Source: Chlamydiales bacterium (GTDB lineage: Bacteria; Chlamydiota; Chlamydiia; Chlamydiales; SM23-39). Taken from it: a DNA stretch of 64,000 nucleotides. The translations under genes and the position numbers were made by a program. Where the stretch lies: contig JANQFC010000094.1 of NCBI GenBank assembly GCA_028278035.1, forward strand, positions 1-64,000, read 5' to 3'. Within the stretch, counting starts at the first letter, position 1; every line of letters starts with the position of its first letter. The notes under the pieces were generated by a model. That model had not been told where the DNA came from. It searched no databases and saw nothing but the letters and a program-made list of their open reading frames with translations. Positions 17,931 to 27,630 of the stretch are shown here, one piece after another.

Positions 17931-19112
17931 TTAACTCCCGATAAAAGAACTAACGTCCGTTAAAGGAAGAAGAACAGATAGAATAACAAATCCAATAATT
18001 ATTCCTAAGAAAACAAGTATTATTGGCTGCATTATTGATGTTATAAATATAAGCTTTTTTTCAATATCATCTTCATATATCTTTGCTATGTTATTAAGCA
18101 TATCTGACATAGAACCGCTTTCTTCAGCAATTGACAGCATTCTTGGTATCAATACTGGTATATTAGAATTTTGTTTTAAAATATTACTTAAATTTTTTCC
18201 TTCAATAATATCATTTTTATAAATATTAAAGTCTTTTTCTAAAACCGGATGATTCATCACTTTACTGGCCAATGTAAAAGAATTAACAAAAGATACTTGT
18301 CCTTGAAGAAGAGTAGAAAAAGATCTGCAAAATCGACTCATTGCTATTTTAATCATAAATTTTTTTAAAAAGGGCATTTTCAAAACATACGAATAAAGCT
18401 TTTTTTTAACTTTTTTTAAATATAAGCCTATCATTAACAGATGCGAAAATAAGACACCCAAGAAAAATAAATATGGTTTGATTTTACAAGCAAATTTACT
18501 CAAATTTAATACAAATATTGTAAATGGATGAAGCTGTCTATCTGCAAATAAATCAAATAAAGATGGTATTATATAAAACAAAAGAGCTGATAATACTAAA
18601 AAACAAAAACAAGCTAATATTATAGGATAAGTAAACGAAGCTACTAGCTTTTTTTTAAATGCAATCTGTTTTTCTAAAATATAATAAATCTCTTCTAAAG
18701 CCTCTTTCAATCTTCCGGTTTTTTCAGAAGCAGCAATCATTGAAATATAAACATTATTAAAACTTTTTTTATAAAATGCTAAAGATTCAGAAAAAGAATA
18801 TCCCATTGATATTTTAGCTTTTATAGCCAGTAAAACTAATTTAGTATTTTTCTTTTCATATTTATCGCACAAAATACTGAGTGATTCATATAAAGAAATC
18901 CCCGCATATAAAAGTTTTGACAATTCTTTTGTAAAATTTGAAACTTCCTTAGGTTTTAATGGTTTGAATTTTGATTTAATTTCTTTCAAATCCAATAAAT
19001 AAATATTATTTTTAAAAAAATAAGCTTTAATTTCTTGCAAACTCTGCGCTGATGTTATTTGTTTTATTTTTTTTCCTTCGGAATTTACAGATTTATATTC
19101 GAAAAGCTTCAT
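17931..19112 (-). CDS. gspF: Type II secretion inner membrane platform protein GspF
   Basis: The 393-residue protein has the duplicated GspF domain architecture: two cytoplasmic helical domains (about 55-165 and 260-370), each followed by membrane helices (about 160-185, 210-230, 365-388). Family segments include 'FTKELSKLLYAGISLYESL' and 'AEESGSMSDMLNNIAKIYE', close to the conserved 'E.SG.L...L..IA.....' pattern. The N-terminal 'YKSVNSEGKKIKQITSAQS' equals the usual 'Y.A.d..G....G...A.s' start. It couples the ATPase GspE to the pseudopilus base. It is located 4 bp after gspE. Confidence 0.92.
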   Translation of the reverse strand: MKLFEYKSVNSEGKKIKQITSAQSLQEIKAYFFKNNIYLLDLKEIKSKFKPLKPKEVSNFTKELSKLLYAGISLYESLSILCDKYEKKNTKLVLLAIKAKISMGYSFSESLAFYKKSFNNVYISMIAASEKTGRLKEALEEIYYILEKQIAFKKKLVASFTYPIILACFCFLVLSALLFYIIPSLFDLFADRQLHPFTIFVLNLSKFACKIKPYLFFLGVLFSHLLMIGLYLKKVKKKLYSYVLKMPFLKKFMIKIAMSRFCRSFSTLLQGQVSFVNSFTLASKVMNHPVLEKDFNIYKNDIIEGKNLSNILKQNSNIPVLIPRMLSIAEESGSMSDMLNNIAKIYEDDIEKKLIFITSIMQPIILVFLGIIIGFVILSVLLPLTDVSSFIGS

Positions 19113-19116
19113 AAAT

Positions 19117-20589
19117 TTAAATGTTTTTAGTTACTCTTAATATTTCTTCAATAGTTGTAACACCTTCTCTCAATAAAAAAGAAGCATAACTTTTTAAATC
19201 TATATAAGATGAATCCAAAGAATCTTTTAACGCTTGAGAATCTACATCTTTTAATATTCTTTTTTTTATATTTTTGGTCATTGGCATAATTTCATAAATT
19301 CCCTGCCTGCCTAAATATCCTGAATGAAAACATTTTGAACATCCTATGGGTTTGTAAAGCTGCTTTACATCTAAATTTATTTTTTCATCTTTAGAAGGTT
19401 TAATTTCTTTTTTGCAATATGGACATAATATTCTAACCAGCCTTTGAGCTAAAACGCCAATTATCGAAGAAGATAGCAAATATGGTTCTATTCCCATATC
19501 CACCAAACGCACGATAGCTGAAGGAGCATCATTGGTATGCAAAGTACTAAAGACTAAATGTCCTGTCAAAGAAGCTTGTATGGCAATTTCTGCTGTTTCT
19601 TTATCTCTAATCTCTCCAATCATGATAACATCAGGATCTTGTCTTAAAATATGCCGTAGTCCTTTAGCAAAAGTTAAATCTATTTTAGGATTAACCGCGA
19701 TTTGAGCAATATTAGTTAATTTATATTCAACAGGATCTTCTATTGTCATAATATTTGTTTCCTTGGAATATATTTCAGATATTGCGCTATATAATGTAGT
19801 CGTCTTGCCGCTTCCTGTAGGCCCTGTTACCAAAACTATTCCTTCAGAAAATTTGATCATTTCTTTAAATGGATCTAAAATATTATCTTTCATTCCAATG
19901 TCATCTAAACCTAAAATGATATTTTTTTTATCCAAAATCCTTAAAACAACTCTTTCCCCATGAACCACTGGAATGGTACTAACTCGAAAATCAATTTCTC
20001 TTTTATTAATCATTAATTTTATACGCCCATCTTGAGGCTGTCTTTTTTCTGCAATATCTAAATTTGCTAATACTTTTAATCTTGTTATTATTTGAGAGGC
20101 ATATTCTGGAGGAGGCGATTGTCTGTCCTGTAAAAATCCATCAATTCGAAAACGCACATTAAAAAAATTTCCTTCAGGCTCAAAATGTATATCAGATGCC
20201 TGCTGTCTTATTGCATCCGTAATAATAGAATTTAATAATTTAATAATAGGATTTTGATTTGCAGATTCTAAAAGATCATATCCCTCTGTTGCTTTTTCAG
20301 GATTATCTGTTTTTAAAATAATTTTTTCTTGCTTTTGGTGATAACAAATCTCTATTGCTTCTTCAATTTGTTCCTTTGAAAAAATCAATAAATCAATTTC
20401 TTTTTCTATTAATAAACGCAATTCATTAATTACATCAAAATTAGTCGGATCTGAAATTGCTACAAATATTTTACCATTTTCCTGTTTAATAGGAATAAGC
20501 GTATTTTTTTTTGCAAAAAGATAATCAATTACTATTTTCTTATCTTTTACAAAAGGAAAATCTAAAATATTTGTATTATTTATTTTCAT
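19117..20589 (-). CDS. gspE: Type II secretion ATPase GspE
   Basis: This 490-residue hexameric ATPase powers pseudopilus assembly. It shows an N-terminal N1E/MshEN-like region, the Walker A motif GPTGSGKTTT (about 256-265), a Walker B region 'DVIMIGEIRDKETAEIA', the His box 'VFSTLHTNDAPSA', and a C-terminal tetracysteine zinc motif (CPYC ... CSKC, about residues 390-420). All catalytic motifs are intact. Its start overlaps the gspD stop by 4 bases. One copy of the dispersed palindrome (19352-19370) lies inside the zinc-motif region of the gene. Confidence 0.95.
   Translation of the reverse strand: MKINNTNILDFPFVKDKKIVIDYLFAKKNTLIPIKQENGKIFVAISDPTNFDVINELRLLIEKEIDLLIFSKEQIEEAIEICYHQKQEKIILKTDNPEKATEGYDLLESANQNPIIKLLNSIITDAIRQQASDIHFEPEGNFFNVRFRIDGFLQDRQSPPPEYASQIITRLKVLANLDIAEKRQPQDGRIKLMINKREIDFRVSTIPVVHGERVVLRILDKKNIILGLDDIGMKDNILDPFKEMIKFSEGIVLVTGPTGSGKTTTLYSAISEIYSKETNIMTIEDPVEYKLTNIAQIAVNPKIDLTFAKGLRHILRQDPDVIMIGEIRDKETAEIAIQASLTGHLVFSTLHTNDAPSAIVRLVDMGIEPYLLSSSIIGVLAQRLVRILCPYCKKEIKPSKDEKINLDVKQLYKPIGCSKCFHSGYLGRQGIYEIMPMTKNIKKRILKDVDSQALKDSLDSSYIDLKSYASFLLREGVTTIEEILRVTKNI
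19352..19370. repeat. Dispersed palindrome TGTAAA-GCTGC-TTTACA, copy 1
   Basis: TGTAAAGCTGCTTTACA occupies 19353-19369 inside gspE. The arms are perfect (TGTAAAGC/GCTTTACA) around a central T. Here the reading frame gives V-K-Q-L-Y, different from the other genic copies, so the conservation is at DNA level. The outermost base pair of the 19-mer does not match (T/T). Confidence 0.7.
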
Positions 20590-22808
20590 TTATCAAAAAA
20601 AAGTTTTATGGAATTTTCAAAAAGTGTTTGTTTTTCTTTAGTTTTTGCTTCATTTAATTTATTAATAAATTCATCTGTATCACCAGCTCTTTTCTCCAAA
20701 AGTAAATTTTTAATTTTTTCAAAATCATGTTTTGGATCATTTATTATTTTAGGAGTTATAAAAATAAACATTTCAGATGTAGCATCTGATATTTTAGTAG
20801 ATCCAAATAATTTACCAATACCTGGAATTTCTCCTAAAAATGGAATTTTCTCAGAACCTTCTTCTTCTGTTTTTCTTCTTAACCCTCCTAAAATTATTGT
20901 TTCTCCATCAGCTACCCTTACTTCATTTTCAATTTTACGTTTTGTAATAGAAGGCCTTTCATTTGAAGATGGTTTTGTCGAATCAAAAGAAACATCTGTT
21001 ATCAAGGTAACATATCCTTTTGCACCTTCCTCATCATCTGGAGGATGAATAGTAGGAGTTATTGTGATAGTCGTTCCAAATTGTGCTCTTGTAAAAGACT
21101 TTTCTAATCTTGATTCCTTATCAGAATCAATATGAACAGCTCCATTATTAATAGAAATTTCATCAACAACAGAAATCGTTGCAGGTGTCTGATTAACCGC
21201 TGTTATAGAAGGACAATCAGCTATTTTCATATCTTCTTGAGCCATTAAAAAACTTAAAGTAAGGTCAAATGCAGGTAATTTGCTTTTAGGCCTGGACAAC
21301 AGAAAATCAAACAACCCTTTTCTTTTAGATGTTGAACCTGAATCAAATCCAAAAGCAGTTTGTTTATCTCCGCTGGCAGACCCGATTTTCAAAAGATTTA
21401 TACCTGATTGCTTTCTATCTTGTATTTTTCTTTCTACTAATAACACATCTAAATGAACCATTTTTTTTGGTATATCTAATTTTTTCAAAAGAGTTTTTAT
21501 TTTGGATAGATCTTCTTTTTTTACAATCATCAAAATAGATCCTGTTTTTGCATCTACAACAAAATTATTAGAACTTTCTTTAGAAGATGTTACTGGTTTT
21601 TCTGCTGGTTTTGGCCTGATTGGCAGTAAAGGATTATACTTTGTTTTCTTAAGATCTTGATGCTCCTGAGATGTTTGATTTTTTTCATCTTGTTTTATAG
21701 AAGACATTGAAAAATATAGACTTTCTAATATAGAAGCGATTTCTTCTGCATTTGAATGTTTACAATTATATGTAAATAAAGTAACCTCACTAGGATCATC
21801 TAATTGTTTTTCTAAGTCTTGTATTATTTGTTCTGCTCTATTCACTAAACTTTCTTGCCCGACCAATATCAAAGATGTTCCCTGCTGCATAATCGCTAAT
21901 TCTTCTGAAGCCGTTTGATAAAAAGAAGGTCTAGTTTTAACATTTGGTTCTGAAAAAAAAGTCTTTATTATTTTTTCAGCATCATCTGTAGAAATTTTTA
22001 ATAAAGGAACTACCTTAATAATTTTCCCTTCATTTTTTTCATATATTGCAGAATATAAATTTACTAATCTTTGAATCGTTTCTTTTGAAGAAACAACCAT
22101 TACATTTGTTCCAATAGTATGAATAGTTGTTTGTTTAACATCTGAAAATCTTTCAAAAAAACTTTGAATAGATTTAATTTGTTCTGGATTCGGAGAAAAT
22201 ACATAACACACAATAGTATTATCTTTTACTAATTGCAATTCTTTAGGATTACAGACAATAGCTTCAATATATGTCGGATCTTGTTTTATAATATATAATT
22301 GACGAAGAAAAGGATTTAATTTTTTTACTCCTATTCCATTATGAGATAAAACCATTTCTATTAACTCTTCAAATGAATTTCTAGGAACTGGAATAGTAGA
22401 AAATAAACTTATTTTCATTGATGTTAATTCTGAAGGAATTACATATAAATAATCTTGAGAACCATACTCCATAATCAGCTGTGAAATAGTAGTTTCTTGT
22501 AAATCCCAAAATGCATATCCTTCATCATTTTTTAAACTATCATCGATTGATGATTTTCTAAATGTTTCTTCAACATTTTTTATTTCATCTTTAATTTTTT
22601 TGATTTCAATAAGCAATTGTTCATATTCCTTATTTTCTGCTTTATTTAAAAATAAAATAGAAGCTTTATCATATTTATTTTTGAGAGCGCTTTTTAATGT
22701 TTCAATTTGTTCATTCACCTTTTTTACTTCTTCTTCTACATTTGAAATTTCTTCAGAATATAAAAAAACAGCAAACATACAAAATATAAGAAAAATAATT
22801 TTCTTCAT
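20586..22808 (-). CDS. gspD: Type II secretion outer membrane secretin GspD
   Basis: The 740-residue protein has a signal peptide (MKKIIFLIFCMFAVFLYS), an N-terminal coiled coil (about 22-85), N-domains with secretin-type repeats ('VVPLLKISTDDAEKIIKTFF', 'TYNCKHSNAEEIASILESL'), and a C-terminal secretin domain (about 470-700). The latter contains 'VRVADGETIILGGLRRK', 'PFLGEIPGIGKLFG' and 'MFIFITPKII', all diagnostic. It forms the multimeric outer membrane channel. The N-terminal coiled coil is unusual for gammaproteobacterial GspD and seems to be a lineage trait. No dedicated pilotin gene is seen nearby. Confidence 0.94.
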   Translation of the reverse strand: MKKIIFLIFCMFAVFLYSEEISNVEEEVKKVNEQIETLKSALKNKYDKASILFLNKAENKEYEQLLIEIKKIKDEIKNVEETFRKSSIDDSLKNDEGYAFWDLQETTISQLIMEYGSQDYLYVIPSELTSMKISLFSTIPVPRNSFEELIEMVLSHNGIGVKKLNPFLRQLYIIKQDPTYIEAIVCNPKELQLVKDNTIVCYVFSPNPEQIKSIQSFFERFSDVKQTTIHTIGTNVMVVSSKETIQRLVNLYSAIYEKNEGKIIKVVPLLKISTDDAEKIIKTFFSEPNVKTRPSFYQTASEELAIMQQGTSLILVGQESLVNRAEQIIQDLEKQLDDPSEVTLFTYNCKHSNAEEIASILESLYFSMSSIKQDEKNQTSQEHQDLKKTKYNPLLPIRPKPAEKPVTSSKESSNNFVVDAKTGSILMIVKKEDLSKIKTLLKKLDIPKKMVHLDVLLVERKIQDRKQSGINLLKIGSASGDKQTAFGFDSGSTSKRKGLFDFLLSRPKSKLPAFDLTLSFLMAQEDMKIADCPSITAVNQTPATISVVDEISINNGAVHIDSDKESRLEKSFTRAQFGTTITITPTIHPPDDEEGAKGYVTLITDVSFDSTKPSSNERPSITKRKIENEVRVADGETIILGGLRRKTEEEGSEKIPFLGEIPGIGKLFGSTKISDATSEMFIFITPKIINDPKHDFEKIKNLLLEKRAGDTDEFINKLNEAKTKEKQTLFENSIKLFFDK

Positions 22809-24001
22809 GATTTTAAGCCTCTTCTAATTTTAATATTACTAGAATCTTGTGATGATATTATTGGAACATCTATTTGAATGGATTTATTATGATTTTGATT
22901 AAATAAATGGAAAATAGCTATTTTTTTAAATTTATTTTCTTTAATTCTTTCAAAAAATAAAATCTCATTATTTCTTAAATAATCATCATCAAAATCTTTT
23001 TTTAATAATTTCCATCGATTATCTTTTTTTACTAAAACATCTTTTTCTTTAAGAACAACTCTTTGTTTATTAATAGTTGCACTTACATGTTTTTGAGTTC
23101 TTCTTTTTAATGTTGTAATTAATTCTTCTTTGTTGTGATTGAATTCACCTTTATCGTCTTTTGTATAAACAAAATTATATTTTTTATCTGATCCTTGAGT
23201 AAAAATTGTTAATTCTAAAATCTTGGTATCTACTGCTTTAATGCAAACTAGGTCATATTGAGAAGTATCTACATCTAAAGCTGTTTGCCATTTATTATCC
23301 TTATATATAAGCAATTCATCATCAGCCACATATATAATATCATCTTCTAAAACAAGCCTATTTTGAGATTTTTTCCCCTTATAATAAAGCTTAACAAATA
23401 AATCTTCTGAAACCCATTTTGCTTCCGCAAGAGCTTTTAAGTGAGGACAATCCATATATGATTTATCCTCATTAGGCTTAGGTTCTAAGACTTCTTTTTC
23501 AAAAAAATCACTCAAAACTTCATCTGCAATAGAATTATCATCTATTTTTGCACAAATTTTTATCTTAACAAAATCTTTACGGCTTTTTTGTATTTCCAAC
23601 CAAAAATTTGTTGAGTTCGGTGAGATTGAAAAATATCCATTTTTTTCTTGGATATTAATCTTTTGATTTTCCCTAACAGTAATAATTGAATCATTTGGTT
23701 TAATGCAAATATCATAAAAAACAGCCTTATTTTTTATGTCTGGTCTGTAATCTTTTGAATACACTTCAATATTTGATTTAAGATCCGGCAGCGAAACATC
23801 TATATGAAGGTCTGATAAAAACAAGCTCTTTCCTGAAATATCTTCAAATTCTTGTTTAGTTTCTAATGTAATTTTGGAATATTCTATCTCAATATCTTTA
23901 GAATGAGGAGACTGAAATAACAATAATAAAATAGCGCATATTATAATAACTGGAATTAAGCTATATTTAAAAAAAATATTTAAAAATTTTATTATATTCA
24001 T
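22805..24001 (-). CDS. Putative GspC-position inner membrane protein of type II secretion
   Basis: The 398-residue protein has one N-terminal membrane helix (about 11-29) and a large periplasmic part. It is the first gene of the secretion operon and overlaps gspD by 4 bases, the place usually held by gspC, whose product links the inner membrane platform to the secretin. I see no clear HR or PDZ domain. Instead there are repeated short beta motifs such as 'VVLKEKDVLVKKDNRWKLL' and 'VLEDDIIYVADDELLIYKD', which suggest two or three copies of a small domain. A conserved gene of unknown function is also next to gspD in Chlamydia as I recall. The functional call is from position only. Confidence 0.6.
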   Translation of the reverse strand: MNIIKFLNIFFKYSLIPVIIICAILLLLFQSPHSKDIEIEYSKITLETKQEFEDISGKSLFLSDLHIDVSLPDLKSNIEVYSKDYRPDIKNKAVFYDICIKPNDSIITVRENQKINIQEKNGYFSISPNSTNFWLEIQKSRKDFVKIKICAKIDDNSIADEVLSDFFEKEVLEPKPNEDKSYMDCPHLKALAEAKWVSEDLFVKLYYKGKKSQNRLVLEDDIIYVADDELLIYKDNKWQTALDVDTSQYDLVCIKAVDTKILELTIFTQGSDKKYNFVYTKDDKGEFNHNKEELITTLKRRTQKHVSATINKQRVVLKEKDVLVKKDNRWKLLKKDFDDDYLRNNEILFFERIKENKFKKIAIFHLFNQNHNKSIQIDVPIISSQDSSNIKIRRGLKS

Positions 24002-24136
24002 TTACAAAATCTTTACAATAATTCAAACAAAGGGAACTATTCTAGAAGATCCAAGAAAAAAATACAAAGAAAGAACTATATCTATTATTGCAATAAATTA
24101 TATTAAATATTTTAATTAAAAGTAGAAAGATAGGTC

Positions 24137-24142
24137 TATAAT
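24137..24142 (+). promoter_or_regulatory. Possible -10 box for the 24195 gene
   Basis: A perfect TATAAT lies 53 bp upstream of the ATG at 24195 in the divergent region 24002-24194. Only AT-rich sequence (TTTAAT near 24111) stands at -35, so support is limited. Nothing else distinctive was seen in this gap. Confidence 0.35.
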
Positions 24143-24194
24143 GGCCTTTAAAAATTAATTAACACACTCCTCAAAATTAAAGAGGTAAGATTTT

Positions 24195-24638
24195 ATGGCA
24201 AAAAAAGATAAGATAGCCGAAAAGATAAAAGAGGGAGTTTCTGTAGAAGAAATAGAGAAATTCGCTAGAAAATATACAACAGAAGTATTTTTGATAATAG
24301 CAATAATCATCGCTACTATTTCTAGTGCTTTTGGATTTTTTACAGGACCTACTTGGAGCTTATTATTTGGTGGTTTAGGTGCAGTTATAAGTGTTGCTAT
24401 GCCAGATAAGTTAGAAGGTATGCTTAAAAAAATTACTACTCTTGCTTTTAAAAAAGACAAATCAACTGAAATTATTGTTGGAATAGTAAGAATAGTTTTA
24501 AGTATTTTTATTCCTTTTATAATTTTCGCTGAAATTGGACTCCTTTCAGGAATTACTTTCCATCATTTTGCAAGAACTCATGATAGAAAAAAAACTGAAA
24601 AAAAACCTGAGTCTCTAAAAGAAGAAGAGCATATTTAA
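24195..24638 (+). CDS. Small polytopic membrane protein of unknown function
   Basis: The 147-residue protein has three or four predicted membrane segments (about 30-49, 53-69, 94-120), a charged N-terminus with 'SVEEIEKFARKYTTEV', a central 'AMPDKLEGMLKKI' and a Lys/Glu-rich tail. An AGAGGTAAG Shine-Dalgarno precedes the ATG by about 6 bases, and codon use matches the neighbours, so it is a real gene. It stands alone between the secretion operon (divergent) and a convergent gene. I do not recognise the family. Confidence 0.75.
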   Translation: MAKKDKIAEKIKEGVSVEEIEKFARKYTTEVFLIIAIIIATISSAFGFFTGPTWSLLFGGLGAVISVAMPDKLEGMLKKITTLAFKKDKSTEIIVGIVRIVLSIFIPFIIFAEIGLLSGITFHHFARTHDRKKTEKKPESLKEEEHI

Positions 24639-24641
24639 CAA

Positions 24642-25397
24642 TTATTTTTCTGAGCTGAGAAGACTTTTTCTATAAGTAATATAGTCTATCAGCTCAATAT
24701 TGTTTTCATTAAAGCTTGATTTAATAATATTAATAGCTTCTTTAATCGATTGTTTGATATCTCTTGAATCTTTTTTCAACCCCAAATAATTTTCTAATTC
24801 TTCCAAAGCTGAAAATTCCGCTTTATTGTTATTCAAAATTTTTTCTAAAAAAGCTATTCTTAAAAGATTTAAAGAATATAAGATAGGACCTGCCGGCAGA
24901 GTTTCTTCCTTTAAAAAAGATAAATCATTTTGCATTTCTGTTTTTAAAATTTTTGCTTTTTCTAAAGCTTTTATAAATTCTTTTTTAGTAATCAAAACAC
25001 TTGCTATTGCATATTTACTATAAAAAGGAAGTTCATAATTGGTTCTGGAAATAGCTTTATCTGCTAACAAAATATCATCTTTAGTAAAAAGATCTTTTTG
25101 AATTAAATCTTGTGTTATCATAGCTTCATAATCTGTTTGAAGATTAGGATATTTTTTTAATAATAATCTCAGTTCTGCTAAAGATTTATTATCTTCAAAA
25201 GAAGAGTTCTTCCAATCATTATAAGTTTTATCTGCAATAATATGCCCTTCTGTAGATTTTTGTGAAAACAAAGGATGAACTCGATATGCGATAATCGCTG
25301 CAAAAATAATACTTACCAAAATAGAAAAAAAATATTTCCTATTGTCTATTAGATATTTCAGCTGTTTATTAATAGGGGGATTTTCTTTTTTTCTCAT
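24642..25397 (-). CDS. Single-pass inner membrane protein with periplasmic helical domain
   Basis: The protein of about 251 residues starts at the ATG at 25397 (MRKKENPP...); a longer frame from a TTG at 25445 lacks support. After a basic N-terminus there is one membrane helix (about 23-42) and then an all-helical domain with TPR-like helices ('YAIASVLITKKEFIKALEKA'). The architecture resembles YfgM/tetratricopeptide-like periplasmic chaperone partners, but similarity is too vague to name it. It ends 4 bp from the convergent 24195 gene and lies 62 bp downstream of the glycosyltransferase gene in the same direction. Confidence 0.7.
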   Translation of the reverse strand: MRKKENPPINKQLKYLIDNRKYFFSILVSIIFAAIIAYRVHPLFSQKSTEGHIIADKTYNDWKNSSFEDNKSLAELRLLLKKYPNLQTDYEAMITQDLIQKDLFTKDDILLADKAISRTNYELPFYSKYAIASVLITKKEFIKALEKAKILKTEMQNDLSFLKEETLPAGPILYSLNLLRIAFLEKILNNNKAEFSALEELENYLGLKKDSRDIKQSIKEAINIIKSSFNENNIELIDYITYRKSLLSSEK

Positions 25398-25459
25398 AAA
25401 ATAAACTCTTTTTGTTATTTTTTCAAAATATAGCAACCCTTTCAATATATGAGAAGCGT

Positions 25460-26557
25460 CTATTTTGAAAAATACTTTTTTTGTAAAGAGATATAGATAT
25501 TATCCATTTCATCTAACATATTTTTTATTGAAAATTTTTCTGATATTTCTCTGGCATTTTGACCTAATCGATTTCTTAAACTTTTGTTATTGTAAAGATG
25601 TAAAATGCTATTAGAAACTACTTCCGGAGAAAAAATAGGTACTTGTAATCCACTGTGATTATCAATACATATTTCTTTTAGCCCTCCTGTAGGAGTTGTT
25701 ATCAAAGGTTTTTTTAAATAAGCAGCTTGAAGACTAGCTTGAGAAATTCCTTCATGAGCAGTCGACAGCAACGAAAATATATCCAAGGAATTGATAGCAG
25801 GAAAAGGATTATCTAAATGTTCTGTAAAAATTACATTATTTAAAGAAAGTTTTTTTGCCAATTCTTTATATTTTTCAGAATGCCCACCTCCTATTATTAA
25901 AAATTTAATATTTTCAAAATTTTGTAATATCTGAGCTGCTTTTAAAAAATCTTCTATCCCTTTCCAAGACCTCATAAAACAAACAGTTCCTACCAAAAAG
26001 TCTTCTTTTTTTAATTTATTTTTCTTTCGAAATTGCAAAGTTTCTTCTTTTGTAACTTTAATTTTGTCGACATCTAATCCCGTGGGAATACATTTACACT
26101 TCTCTAGATCTTTACGGGCTTGTTTACTAATAATGTTAATAATCTCTGAACATGTAGTTACTACAAAATCTGCCAAATATCCATAAAGCAATTTGCTATT
26201 AAGGCCTTTTTTGATGTTAGTTGATAAATGTCTAGTTCTAATAACCGGTAGGTTAAATAACCTAGCTATTATACCTCCTAACCAAGAATCTGAGGAAGAA
26301 TGAGTATTAAGAAGATTAATTTTATGTTTTAATATTATTTTTAAAATCTTAAAAAAAGAAATAAACCAAAATATCTTTTTGAATCTTATCTCATATACCT
26401 CAAAACCAGCCTCTCTAGCCTTTTTAACAAGACCGCCATTTTTTTCAACTGCCAAAATAACATTATAGCCTCTTTTTTTCATGCCAAGAGACTCTTTTAA
26501 TATTCTTATTTCTTGTCCTCCCCAGCCGGGAGATGATTCTAAATGTAAAATATTCAT
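25460..26557 (-). CDS. GT4-family glycosyltransferase
   Basis: The 365-residue GT-B enzyme has the N-terminal acceptor domain beginning 'MNILHLESSPGWGGQEIRIL', a linker, and a C-terminal nucleotide-sugar domain with 'VGTVCFMRSWKGIEDFLKAA' and the E-x7-E-like region 'AHEGISQASLQAAYLKKPLI' (about 280-300), followed by 'GGLKEI'. Such enzymes transfer a sugar from a nucleotide sugar to lipid or polysaccharide acceptors (LPS core or surface glycans). It is divergently transcribed from three CDP-glycerol-transferase-like genes with a shared 53-bp promoter region, which suggests a common surface glycan pathway. The donor and acceptor cannot be read from sequence. Confidence 0.88.
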   Translation of the reverse strand: MNILHLESSPGWGGQEIRILKESLGMKKRGYNVILAVEKNGGLVKKAREAGFEVYEIRFKKIFWFISFFKILKIILKHKINLLNTHSSSDSWLGGIIARLFNLPVIRTRHLSTNIKKGLNSKLLYGYLADFVVTTCSEIINIISKQARKDLEKCKCIPTGLDVDKIKVTKEETLQFRKKNKLKKEDFLVGTVCFMRSWKGIEDFLKAAQILQNFENIKFLIIGGGHSEKYKELAKKLSLNNVIFTEHLDNPFPAINSLDIFSLLSTAHEGISQASLQAAYLKKPLITTPTGGLKEICIDNHSGLQVPIFSPEVVSNSILHLYNNKSLRNRLGQNAREISEKFSIKNMLDEMDNIYISLQKKYFSK

Positions 26558-26610
26558 GTTTTAAATATAATTTAATCAAGTTTATTAAAAAATAACGTTT
26601 TATATAAATA

Positions 26611-27630
26611 ATGCAAAGCAAAATAGTAACTTTATTATATAACAATCATATTCACCATATCGATCACTTGGTTCCTTTATCATATATATTAAATATTCCT
26701 GTAATTACCAATGATGATGATATTTATGATTTAATATCCAAATACTACCCTGATATCAAGTCTTTTTTAATAGATAATAGCGCTTTCAATATTTTTTTAA
26801 TTAAGAACTTTGATAATGTAATTACATGCATGCCTCGAGATGTTTTTGATCAAGATTTTCTATTGCAACAGGAAATATTAAATAAAAAAGTAAATACTAT
26901 TTGGTGTCCTCATGGAAATTCAGACAAAGGTAAAACAATTCCTTTTATGGAAGCTTTAGAAAAAGAAACCAAAGCCCTTGTATATGGTAATAAAATGATT
27001 GATTTTCTAAAAGAAAAAAAAGTCTTTCATAAAATATCAAATATCGTTGCTATAGGAAATTATAGATATAAGTATTATTTACAAAAGATCTCTTTTTATA
27101 AAAAAATCATTAAACAAGAAATTAGAACTAAACTTCCAAATCAAACTACAATCTTGTATTGTCCAACCTGGAATGATGCAGAAAATTCTTCATCTTTTGA
27201 AAAGTATTATAAAAAAATCATTCACAATCTTCCTGATCATTTTAATTTAATTGTAAAACCTCATCCTAATACACTAAAAACCCATGCAACTGAAATAACC
27301 ATGCTCAAATATACAAATAAACAACGCAACCTTCTCATTTTAGATAATTTTCCAATAATTTATCCTCTTTTAGATTGTGTAGATATTTATTTAGGAGATA
27401 TGTCTTCTGTTGGATATGATTTTTTGACATTTAATAAACCTATGTTCTTTTTTAAAAATCATTTACAATCTAATCTTTTTGATTGCGGTCATATAATTAT
27501 GAATCAAGACAATATTTTTGATGTTATTTCAACTAATTTAAAAAAAGATGTGATATATAAAAAAATAAGACAAAAATTATATAATTATACTTTTGCAAAA
27601 GTTGACAATTTAAACGAAAAAATATGTTAA
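26611..27630 (+). CDS. CDP-glycerol glycerophosphotransferase-like protein, copy 1
   Basis: The 339-residue protein is the first of three tandem paralogues. It carries motifs of the TagF/TagB-type family (Glyphos_transf): 'CPHGNSDKGKTIPF' (about 105-118), 'ILYCPTWNDAENSSSF', 'NLIVKPHPN', and 'YLGDMSSVGYDFLTFNKPMF' near residue 265, equivalent to 'DYSSV.FDf....KP'. Family members use CDP-activated polyols to build or prime teichoic-acid-like polymers, mainly in Gram-positives. No signal peptide or membrane helix is seen, so a peripheral cytoplasmic enzyme is likely. It overlaps copy 2 by 7 bases. Substrate is unknown. Confidence 0.8.
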   Translation: MQSKIVTLLYNNHIHHIDHLVPLSYILNIPVITNDDDIYDLISKYYPDIKSFLIDNSAFNIFLIKNFDNVITCMPRDVFDQDFLLQQEILNKKVNTIWCPHGNSDKGKTIPFMEALEKETKALVYGNKMIDFLKEKKVFHKISNIVAIGNYRYKYYLQKISFYKKIIKQEIRTKLPNQTTILYCPTWNDAENSSSFEKYYKKIIHNLPDHFNLIVKPHPNTLKTHATEITMLKYTNKQRNLLILDNFPIIYPLLDCVDIYLGDMSSVGYDFLTFNKPMFFFKNHLQSNLFDCGHIIMNQDNIFDVISTNLKKDVIYKKIRQKLYNYTFAKVDNLNEKIC

